In this document: positions 1-9,881 of the stretch, piece by piece
Layout of the letters: each line of letters starts with the position of its first letter
Position numbering within the stretch: the first letter of the stretch is position 1
NCBI GenBank assembly: GCA_020055645.1
Contig: CM034546.1
Coordinates: forward strand, 37,572,001 to 37,636,000
Source: Tomocerus qinae
Taxonomy: Eukaryota; Arthropoda; Collembola; Entomobryomorpha; Tomoceridae
Length of the DNA stretch: 64,000 nt
Reading direction: 5' to 3'
Notes under the pieces: generated by a model
The model's database searches: none
The model's input: the letters and a program-made list of their open reading frames with translations, nothing else
Told to the model about the DNA's origin: nothing
Program-made: the position numbers and the translations under genes

Positions 1-31
1 GCCTGTGTGTGAATACACTTTCCATTACAAC

Positions 32-110
32 ATGAAATTAAAAATTTGTTTATATTTTATTATTACGCTGTATTAACATTTTAATTTTTGGGACGTAAAT
101 TTAGTTCAAA
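32..110 (+). pseudogene. Relic 5' end of an IR gene (subfamily A)
   Basis: This stretch matches the start of the IR gene at 1505, including the untranslated bases just before the ATG (GTGTGAA..ACTTTCCA). It reads MKLKICLYF then breaks, against MHLKICLYYY in the full gene. Similarity fades by about base 110 and nothing that follows resembles the rest of the receptor. It is best read as the stump of a tandem duplicate, decayed or truncated by the window edge and later deletion. Confidence 0.6.
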
Positions 111-1504
111 TGTTGTCTGTTACTCTACATATACATCTCAAAATATTGTGCATGGGATAAAAATCATTTAAACTCTCCGCTGTTGCACTTTTAAACTATT
201 TCAACATTATTAGTGTGTAAACGCTTATATTACTGTTTAGTACTAGCACAAGTGTTGTGGTATTCAACAGCCAAACTGTCATCTTCGTACCACGCACTTC
301 GCAATGAAAGTATCTTTTTACACAGCGAAATTTCAGAGTTTCAGTGGAACATAGGGTCATACACAGATCTAATCTCCCTCTGTCAAAAATACAACGAGAC
401 TCCATTTACAGCGACATAACTTGCTATGTAAAAAATTGGCGATTATATAATTAAATTCGATTAAATTGGCAATTCTTATTAACTAAACTAACGAATTTGG
501 CGTGGCGGTACTATAATAAAAAAATGGCGTTTAAATGAATATATAAGTTAAAACACAACATTACATATTACTTTAATCTGCCTTGTCTGTACTGTAAGTA
601 CTTACTAGTATCTATTAATTGTTGTAATTTACAAGTTTTCCATTTCGTACATTTTTATCACCTTGACTGTGCCTTAAAAGTGATAAATTTTATTATACAC
701 TTAATAATTCATTCGAGCTGTTGGGGTCAAAGCGTCTAATATAAAATATTAATTTAGTTGATTACCCAAATATCACACCATTAAAAACGTTTTTAACTGA
801 TTCGATTCGGTAAATCCACAATAATGATCTTGAAAGACGGTCAGGTCCAAGTTTGTGTTTCACTTCATAATGTAAAAATTTTGTTGTAATTTCCATATTA
901 CTTTTTACATTAATCATAAATATTATAAATTTTCTATTGCTTTGGATATTTTAGTTCCTATGTTAATAATTCTCATTTCTATGTTTTTAAGGCTCACAGT
1001 AATTTACTTGCGAATAGAAATTAACGGAGCAAGACGGAAATATTGGGTAATGCTTGTACGCAGTAACTCCGCTCAACATCCAAATTATTCAAACCAGACA
1101 GAAATCGATAATCACTATTTGTTTTGTTTCAATTTATCTTTGCTCGTACTAGTTTTATTCGTATATTCCAGGCTTCGACTACTTCCCAGTAGCCTCACAC
1201 ACGAACATTACAATAAGTGAGACTACATCACTCGATAAAAGAATTACAACAGTTAACTCTTTGGTTTGGACTTAATTTGTGCGCAAATTATTTTCCAAAG
1301 GGGCCTTGACATGGAATAGAAATGTTGTTATACTACTATGAACCAGAGCCCCTTTAACGTCAATTGTGTTAATTTCACACGATATAAATGGATCGGCAGA
1401 ATCACATTTGCGTTTTGTTACATATTGTGCTTGTGTAAAACATGCTTCAGTTGAAAATAAGATAAACAATTGGCCATTTGTGTGAAAATACTTTCCAATA
1501 AAAT
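111..1504. other. Intergenic, no gene seen
   Basis: AT-rich sequence. Short open frames on both strands have no recognisable domain, splice partners or repeats. Confidence 0.5.
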
Positions 1505-3592
1505 ATGCATTTGAAAATATGTTTATATTATTACGCTGCGTTAACCATTTTGAAATTTGGAAGATACGTAAATTGCATTCGAAATTTGTCTTCGTTCAAC
1601 AACTGCGATTTCAACTTGATTCGATTTCCAAATTCTAAATGGCTTGAATTGTTCTTGGAGAGAAATCAGAATGGTCAACCTTGGACAATCGCCACGTCGG
1701 AAAATAAAACTTTCAAAGAAGTTGACAAAATGACATTTAAGGATTTGTCGAAAAGTCTTTGCAGTGTGAATATCATTGCTGAACACGATAAAACATTTTG
1801 GAGTGTAGATCAATATTTTGGCCAAAAAGTTTCTCGTCCGAATTTCACAATTCTGTTCCTTTATGACGGGGGACCTGAAAATGTTTATACTAGGTGGCTT
1901 TTGAAACCCATTCAACAGCCAGCGGCAGACATTTACTACATCTTCATAGCAAACGAGTCTACATTCTCAATTTTTACAATATGCATTTATTGTAAAACGC
2001 ATCCCTTCAGTTTCTTTGAAGCGATTCAAATTGAATCTACGCTGAATGAAATTGAATGGAAACACATCTGGAATAGTTATGATACACAACTTTATGGAAA
2101 TAAGGTTGCAGTGTTTGAAACTCATGGGTTTAGAAATCAGTCTACCACATTGTTTAAGTGTAGAGCTTCGGCTTATGACCTGATTAGACATAAACTTTCT
2201 TGCTGGTCAACTCAAAAAGCAGTAGAGACAATGGCCAACCGATTTAACTTTTCTGCTGAATATGATGGAATGTATGGATGGTCTAAGACTTACTCGAAAT
2301 TGGCAACACCTTTATACGTTTCTGAAATATTGTTAATGAATGATAACACTTTTAATGGCTATTGGTTCGACAGGTACATTTTTGTGGATGATGTTGAATA
2401 TGTCCTAGTTTATTGTGAAGAAAAGGAATCATTCCACAATCTTCGTCTTAATGTTATAATTCAAAACACATTCGATCTATCCAGTTGGATTTTGATCATC
2501 ATTCTCTTAACTTCAGCGTATTGGATTTCATCTCACAAGATCGAAATACGTTCATTGTATGCCAGAGTGGAACAAGTGATAACATCAACTATTGCTATTG
2601 CGTTGGCCCAGTTTGACATCACGCGAGAAAAACGAAATTTCTGTCTGCTAATTGTTATTGTAGCGTTTGTCATCAGATGTCATTATGAAACTTACATAAC
2701 GGGGGAGTTAATTGTCCCGCTTGAAAAGAGAAGTTACAAAAATTTCGCAGAACTTATTGACAACAATTATAAACTTTTACATCAAATCGGATATCTTACT
2801 GGACTTGGGAATCACAATTACTCCGTCGATTTATTTTACAAATATAATTTAGACAGCAAAATTAGTACAAACTTGTATGTTTACAACTGGCACAACGAAA
2901 TATCTGCTACGGAATACAGAGCAAAAGGCTATTCTCAGTTTGATTTAAATGTCGAACTAATCATGAAACCGGGTGCTAAACTGTTTGTATTATTTTCTAA
3001 ATCTATGTTAGTAGGAATATTTTCTAAAATACTAAACAAAGACGAGAAGGCAATTTGCAAAACTGCAGATGAAAAAGTTGACAAAAAATTGTATTCTTAT
3101 ATTTTTCAATATGGTTTTCGAAATAAGTTTAAAACTTTTTTCGGTACGCTTTTTGAGTCGGGATATATGAAACTATGGAGAGACCTGGATGAAGTAAGGG
3201 ATTTCTATTCCTATTGGGAGAAGGAGAAACAATCAAAATATGAAAACAATCAAGTTGTACCAATTAGCCTTGGCATGAAAATTCACGTAATATTCTTTTG
3301 GTATTTATTTCTGCTTGCTGGCTCATCTGTTATCTTTCTGTTAGAATTGTGTTGTCGACGATTTCAATGCCTTTGTTTAGACATGGATAAACTGAAAAAT
3401 ATCGCTGGTCACTTTCTGTCTTGTTTCAAAAACCTAAAGAAAAAATTCAATTTGGTAGCATCACGAGGAATGTTCAGGAGACTGTTTCACAGGTCGCAGA
3501 CTAGGATTGTAGTATGGTTTACACATGTTTTCTCAAAACCATCAAAAATCACGTGTTTAAAACTCAGAAAATGCAGACAAGAATTTTCTTAG
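1505..3592 (+). CDS. Divergent ionotropic receptor (IR), intact single exon
   Basis: A 695-residue single-exon protein with the layout of the variant ionotropic glutamate receptor family, ligand-gated channels of chemosensory neurons. An N-terminal hydrophobic stretch (about 1-24) looks like a signal peptide. It is followed by an extracellular region with N-glycosylation sites, a first membrane segment at about 326-346 (WILIIILLTSAYW), a third at about 379-395 running into HYETYITGELIVP (the counterpart of the iGluR SYTANLAAFL region), a second ligand lobe, and a last membrane segment at about 588-613. Divergent IRs of this kind are expanded in springtails and insects and usually act as tuning subunits with a co-receptor; the ligand cannot be told. 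The ATG at 1505 is supported by the relic copy upstream and by the signal peptide. A polyadenylation-type AATAAA lies near 3743. The last 70 residues are a long basic cytoplasmic tail. Confidence 0.85.
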   Translation: MHLKICLYYYAALTILKFGRYVNCIRNLSSFNNCDFNLIRFPNSKWLELFLERNQNGQPWTIATSENKTFKEVDKMTFKDLSKSLCSVNIIAEHDKTFWSVDQYFGQKVSRPNFTILFLYDGGPENVYTRWLLKPIQQPAADIYYIFIANESTFSIFTICIYCKTHPFSFFEAIQIESTLNEIEWKHIWNSYDTQLYGNKVAVFETHGFRNQSTTLFKCRASAYDLIRHKLSCWSTQKAVETMANRFNFSAEYDGMYGWSKTYSKLATPLYVSEILLMNDNTFNGYWFDRYIFVDDVEYVLVYCEEKESFHNLRLNVIIQNTFDLSSWILIIILLTSAYWISSHKIEIRSLYARVEQVITSTIAIALAQFDITREKRNFCLLIVIVAFVIRCHYETYITGELIVPLEKRSYKNFAELIDNNYKLLHQIGYLTGLGNHNYSVDLFYKYNLDSKISTNLYVYNWHNEISATEYRAKGYSQFDLNVELIMKPGAKLFVLFSKSMLVGIFSKILNKDEKAICKTADEKVDKKLYSYIFQYGFRNKFKTFFGTLFESGYMKLWRDLDEVRDFYSYWEKEKQSKYENNQVVPISLGMKIHVIFFWYLFLLAGSSVIFLLELCCRRFQCLCLDMDKLKNIAGHFLSCFKNLKKKFNLVASRGMFRRLFHRSQTRIVVWFTHVFSKPSKITCLKLRKCRQEFS

Positions 3593-4275
3593 AATAGAAT
3601 TGTAGCTGATTAATCACTAAACAACAAAATATAAATGGATTAATGAACATTATAATTTTTTTAAGAAATGAAAAAAATATTTTTTTCTTATTGGTTATTC
3701 CTAGTTATAATTCAAAAGGTATTGTAAATATAATGATTGATCTAATAAAATGATTGAAAGGTAAAAAATCTACAATGCCAATTCATTAAATGTTTTATCA
3801 GTAATATTGCTTATTATCAATGCTATAGGTGGTAAATAGCAAATGAACATTGCCCCTGTGCCCTATATATGTTTATATTTATATGTTTGCCCTTCCACAT
3901 CAATCACAAGCTTATCGTGAATAAGCTACGAATAAAATGCACTGCATACTATATATTATACTATATTGCACTTTTATATACTATGACCATAATAATTTGA
4001 AATGCCATTAAATAGCAATTATACACTTGTGTTTTGTAAGTTATAATATCATGCATCGCATCGATGTCCTTCACAACTGATAAGTCAATCAACCGTAATG
4101 AATGTAATGTCTCTGTAACTGTTGTAATATAAATTAAATGTTTAAATAAAGCATTTATATGCATTTTAAAGTTGAATCCAATAATATTCCGCTCTCAATT
4201 TGTTGTTGACTATCTCATGCTATTAAATAACGTAACATCACACCAATTCAACAATTTATTAGATCATTATTGAAA
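3593..4275. other. Intergenic, no gene seen
   Basis: AT-rich spacer between the IR gene and the first CARD-kinase gene. It must hold the promoter of the latter, but no motif stands out. Confidence 0.5.
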
Positions 4276-6484
4276 ATGGACGAAATTCTAAATAAGAACA
4301 TTGTTTTCCTTGCGAAAAATTTGTCTAACATTATTTCGGTACTTCTACATTTGCTGGAAATGAAAATTATAAGTGAACATGAATCAGATTCCATTGTAAG
4401 TATATTTAATCAAAATTCATTAAACGTTAACCCTAATATAACTAATACATTAAATTGTAGAAAGCCCACAAAACTAGTCTCGAGCAAAATGAAAAGTTGA
4501 TATCAGTAATGAAGAAGAAAGACTATAATATATTTCCAAAATTTTTGGAAATCCTTCGAAATACCGGAAACACTCATTTGGCAGACAAGTTGGACGAAAC
4601 AGCCTCGGAATTTGAAGTGTTACAAAATATGCAAAATCTTAACATCGAAAATACCATGGCGAATGATTTGGCAGACAATCCAGGGCTATCTCCATCAGGT
4701 TAGTATTAAATTAAACAACAGCAACATTGTTTATTCTACTGTAATTTTTATAATAGACAAATATGCTCTGTACATGATTAAACATGGATATAATTTAATT
4801 CAGAAACTGAAGAAGGTACTACTGAAACCATACAGAATTTTGAAATATTGGACAATCTTGGCGAAGGAACATACGGTGCAGTGTTATTGGGAAGGAAGCT
4901 TGGAAACAAGAATGAATCGGGGACACTTTATGCCTTGAAGGTTTTGTAAGTATTATATCCTTTTGTTTATTGATCATAATATAAATTAATCTGATAAAAA
5001 AAAATTTTTTCAAAAGTTCATGTTTTAAAATAAAATGTTTTGGGTAATGGTATCAATTAAATAAATGGGTAGATGATTAACTTGTTTATGTAGTTGGTAT
5101 GGATAATATTAGTGAACTATTATGTAAAAACACAACTGTATTCTTATGATAGGAAAACAAAATATCCAGCATTTGACAGAGAGATTAAGAGCTTGGAAAT
5201 ATTAGGAGATCATGAAAACATCGTAAAGTTATGCAACTCTTGGACAGAACGACGAGAAAAATTACCCCAAATTATCAAAATTTTGATTCCCAATAGCATT
5301 GACAACGTTTGTGTTATTCAAATGGAACATTGCGCCGGAAATGACTTAGAAAACTGGCTGGTGCTAGAGCCATCTAAAAAGACGGTAACAGATGCACACA
5401 GTATCATTTTACAAATCTGCAACGGAATGATACATCTCCATTCGGGAAAAAGAGGGAACGGAAAAGAAATACTCCATCGAGATTTGAAACCTCAAAATAT
5501 ATTATTCTACAAAATGTATGAAATTGGACATGTCCACGTAAAAATTGGAGACTTTGGATTATGCAGAAAAAGCGTTCAATCATCAAGAACTGCGCCAACC
5601 AAAAAGACAACCCGTCTTGGAACCCCTTTCTATTACGTCCTGAACAGGTTAAACCAATTGCATTATTTAAAAAAATACTTTATAAGATTGACTCCCAAAG
5701 CATTACAACCAAAATTAAGTTTTTAAAATGCAAACCTTTTTTGTGGCGCTCTTCGTTTTTATATCTGCTGACTACTGGCTTATATAAACACAATATTCAC
5801 ATAAATCAGTTCACAATATTATGTCCTACTTTACTATCTTATATGAACATACTAGGTATTTATTATATTATGATATATTGACTTACAAATACAGTGCTTG
5901 CAATAACATTTAATCGAATACTTAAATACATGTTCATGTATGGTAAAATCAATCATCATTTATTTGCACTTCAATCTATATAGAAATATATAATAATATA
6001 GAATTGATCAATTAACAAGCCATCAATCTGTCCTAGTCCTATATTATTTTTAAAAAATGAAACGATGATGACAGTTTTATTTAAACTCTATATAGCAAGA
6101 AGCAGGTCGATCAGAATACACAACAAAAACCGACATTTATTCAATGGGATTAATATTTATAGAAGTCTTGACATCCACTGTTTCGGGAGTCAGTTTTAAA
6201 ATTCAAGAGGACATCAGAAACAAGGAATACGTATATCAAGAGAAATTTGAAATTGAGGTACTACATGCCAGTTTTCTTTTTACTTTTTTGCAAACGTTTT
6301 GAATTTCTCCATAAATTATTTTATTTTATCTAATTTTCAGCATCAGTTTTTGGAACGCCTTATAAATCAAGATCCTGGAGTTCGTCCTGATGCAGAGGAA
6401 ACTTTCAGCTATTTTCAAGAGCTATGGAACAAAGATAATGATGTTAAAAACAGACATATTATAGTGGCAGGGAAACTTACTTGA
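4276..6484 (+). CDS. CARD + eIF2-alpha-kinase-like protein kinase, copy 1 (one-base lesion)
   Basis: Six exons: 4276-4395, 4461-4698, 4804-4945, 5153-5647, 6096-6257 and 6341-6484, all with GT-AG junctions and phases 0, 1, 2, 0, 0. Exons 1-2 encode a CARD: helices 2-3 end at ESDSI, and the second half carries the hallmark FPKFLEILRNTGNTHLADKL. After a linker come a glycine loop GEGTYGAV, the ATP lysine in YALKV, an alpha-C glutamate in REIKSLE, HRDLKPQN and DFG. NSWTE, VIQMEHC..NDLENW and LGTPFY place it nearest the eIF2-alpha kinases (PERK, PKR, GCN2, HRI). It would be about 433 residues. The end of exon 4 is one base short: GTPFYY is in one frame and the expected PEQ just before the splice donor in the next, so the copy is damaged unless a weak donor at about 5637 is used. 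CARDs bind other CARDs, so the neighbouring CARD NB-ARC gene is the obvious partner. AATAAA near 6596. Substrate specificity is inferred. Confidence 0.78.
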
Positions 6485-7389
6485 TCTTTTGGAATTAATT
6501 TTAAAAACTGCACCTAGTGGTTGCCAACTTTTATAATTAAAACGTGACACTATTTGTTATATGTAAATATGCTAAAAACTAAAACACTGATATGAAAATA
6601 AAAGGCTTTAAGTTCCTATTTTCTCTGTATATAGTTATACTCGTATAATATAAAACTTTAATGAGTAACTATCCTTCAACTGTTCATACCCATTTGCATA
6701 GCATTCATTTAGACTGGCGACTTCATTAGTGAAGTTGCATGGATTTATTAGTTGAATTAAGATTTAATGCAATAAGCCTGTATGCTGTTAGCTGGAAAGT
6801 GGATCATTATTGCATAGTATGTAATATTGATACTTTAACAATCAATACGTTTTTGTTTAGAGAAAGCATTACCCTTTTATTAAAAACTGGTGAATAATTT
6901 CGGAAATAAGTAGCGTACCTAATGAGTGCATTTGAAATTATCTAAATCACGTGAGAATTATATTTAATGGTGACATAGTTTCCGCTTTACATTAATGCTA
7001 TTAAAAATTAGAAATACCAATATATGATATAATGTAATAATATATTGCATCTCACAGAAATCATTTTCAACTGCGTAAATGTAATAATCTAAGTTTTGAT
7101 TGTAAACACAAACATTATCAAGAAACATTTTATAGGTTGACTTTGACGTAAAGTAAATTATCCACACCTGCTAGTTCATTTCGGCGAACAACACCAAGCT
7201 GGGCGTATTTAAAAATTTAACTTAATCTCTAGAAATATTTCTGGTAAGGCAAGCCAAAACGTAGGCACAAATCTACAGCACAATGGCGCCCATAAATTCC
7301 GAGAAAAATGATTGGTGCTTTGGAATATTTCACCAGTGATCACATTTGTAAAAATTTTAGCCTGCCATCCCAGCGACCTGGAATTATAC
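6485..7389. other. Intergenic, no gene seen
   Basis: AT-rich spacer ending at a hAT-type insertion. Only short, unsupported open frames. Confidence 0.5.
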
Positions 7390-7397
7390 CACATAAT

Positions 7398-8422
7398 CAG
7401 TGGCGGCTCTAGGATTTGCGAGGCCCTGGGCAAAATGGTCTCGCGAGGCACAATAGTAATAATTCACAAAAATTCAATTTTTAAATATGTTCGGGAATCA
7501 AAATGCTAACCGTTTAATGTGTTTAAAATTACTGAAATCATCGTTGATACAGTTAAATATTCAAACAGTTGTTTTTTCATGCATTTCACTTATGGCTATT
7601 CAAAATCATTTTAGCCAGCTAAAAATGGTACCCGGTAGAGTATGATTTATAAATATTAGACCGTAGTTAAGTTTCACTTCCTTCTGAAAAGAAGACTTAT
7701 TCAGTAATTAATTTTGCAATTACGAAGGAAGTTTTTGCTGTGGAGTCCTTAAATATATTATATTATAATTTTTTTGCTGCAGTTCAATAGCCAAACGTTT
7801 TTTTACTATTATAATGTTTAAAACTATGGAACTTTCTCGAGCGAAGCGAGAAAAGTTTTTCGTTTTTAACTGAATTTGTTCATAAAAATAATATGAATGA
7901 TATAATGAAATAATTACTTCTAAAGATTAAAACTCTTCCAAAATAAGAGCTTGAACCTCTGTCAAAGAGCGTGGAAGCGCTATTGAGACATTTTAAGATT
8001 TGAATTTTTTTCGTTTAAACTTTATTCCTTTCCCGTTTAGAAACAGCGATTACTGAAACCTTAATTGTCTGCAACTACTGCAATCCTGTGGTTTTAGTAA
8101 ATTGCAAAATGCAACTTTCTTCAATGAAATCAGATTAAAACTTTCAGAGATTTACTTTTAATGTTTCAATTTATATAACTTTGGAGAAATAGTATACTTT
8201 TCTTCCTTGAATTATTACAAATTAGGCAGCGATAAAGCTGTAAGAACTTTAGTCTGTAAAAATATTTATCAAAACGTATAACTTAAACTAAAATCGGTGT
8301 TTCTGAAATGCAATCAACAGAAAGAACTTAAATTTTTTTCTTTGTCAAAGCTCTGCGCGAGGCCCTCAAAGCGCGAGGCCCTGGGCAACTGCCCAGTCCG
8401 CCCATTGGGAAAGCCGCCTCTG
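7398..8422. mobile_element. Non-autonomous hAT-type transposon, 1025 bp
   Basis: The ends are inverted repeats: CAGTGGCGGCTCTAGG on the left, and CAGAGGCGGCTTTCCC when the right end is read on the other strand. Both arms carry GCGAGGCCCTGGGCAA further in. It is flanked by the same 8-bp target duplication, CACATAAT, at 7390-7397 and 8423-8430, the length typical of hAT insertions. The interior has no transposase frame, so it depends on an enzyme made elsewhere. Confidence 0.9.
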
Positions 8423-8628
8423 CACATAATATTGATTATGCGAACATTTTACACACATGGTCGCTCGCTTGCTGGATAAGAGCGTCGAAAACGGCCCCAC
8501 AAAATGTAAAGTATAATTTATGGTTATTGTTGTATATTTTTCGACTTTTACAGCTTGGCTGGAGATATTTAGCCAATGAAACGGTATATAAGGAAATATT
8601 GGAGCGAACCGAACCAGGTTCCGTTAGC

Positions 8629-9357
8629 GGATCACCCCCAATTTGTCAACGTTAAAATGTCAACAGAGCAAAAAAAATCGAAAACACTTTTTGTCAACAC
8701 CATTTTATTTTTTGTCAACAGCTATTATCTTTTTTGTCAACACCAGTGTTATTGATATAAATAGTCAAAATTAAATACTTGTAGTAGATTAAACCAAATA
8801 GGCAATGAAAATAATGTGTAAGATTAATGGTTTAGTAACCGTAAAATAAATGAAGTCAAATTAAATACGTCATATAAGCAGTAAGAAAAGTATCATGAAT
8901 ATTTTAAGATGTTATAGTTTGCTAACAACGGTATAAATCCACTTCGAGAAAGACAGTTTGGATTTGTTTCGAATAATATTTTTAAAAGTTTTAGAATATT
9001 TTGCAGCCTGGCTAGTGACCATTTTTCGGTTAAACCGATGATGCCATCCTTCCACTTGGAACAAAGTAGCCGATCTCTAACATTCCACATCTCAATGTTA
9101 AATAGAGGGGGGTCCCAGGACGTTCCGATGTAATTTGAAAAAAAATATCTTGCTAATTCATGTTCTTAAATGAATAGAGTAGAGGTAAGGTAGTACAGTA
9201 TTTAACACACGTACATTTCATATTATTTCACATGCACATGTAGGTGCAACATTTGTTGACAAAAAGGTTACTACGTGTTGACAAAAACTGATTTCCAAAA
9301 AAAAGTTGTTGACAAAATGGTGTTGACAAAAAGGTGTTGACAAAAAGGGGTAGTCCC
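8629..9357. mobile_element. Non-autonomous hAT-type transposon, 729 bp, with TTTTTGTCAACA subterminal repeats
   Basis: Inverted ends GGATCACCCCCAATTTGTCAAC and, from the right, GGGACTACCCCTTTTTGTCAAC. Several copies of TTTTTGTCAACA occur inside each end, in opposite orientation at the two ends, as expected of transposase-binding subterminal repeats. The 8-bp target duplication CCGTTAGC sits at 8621-8628 and 9358-9365. No coding capacity. Confidence 0.88.
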
Positions 9358-9881
9358 CCGTTAGCTGTTTGAGTGAACCCAAAATTAGCGGAACACAAAC
9401 TATCAAGTGTTAAATCATTAAATGTAAATTGAACTCAAAAATTGTTGTATTAATTGGCATACTTTTTAGGTTATTATATGGCTGGTATTGCCTAGAGATT
9501 GATTGACAATGACAGCTTAATCTTATTGACAAAGTTGTAACCAATATAAAGTGGCACAACCATATCTACTTTAAATACACTTCGTTTGAAAGATTTTTAA
9601 AGTTTTGTAGTAATAATAATATTGTTATTGATAACAAACTTGATTGCCATTAAATAGAAGTTATTTAAACAGTAAATTTATTGCGCTTGTATTCGGGTTG
9701 ATTATATATGTGCATAATTTGCACACATTTAACTTATATTGAATGCAGTGCATAGTAGAATGTAGAATGATAAATAAGTATATAAAAGATAAAAGTAACT
9801 TTTTCACGCTCCAGATTCATTTTTATTATTCCGAGCATAGTTCGCAAGTAAAGAAGCTGTGATAACATCAAAAAATTGAAA

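Noticed and set aside
213..1220. Open frames of 60-92 codons on both strands upstream of the first IR
   Set aside because: No domain, no splice partners, no similarity to neighbours; AT-rich chance frames.
3961..4164. 67-codon minus-strand frame
   Set aside because: Hydrophobic, AT-rich, isolated; no support.
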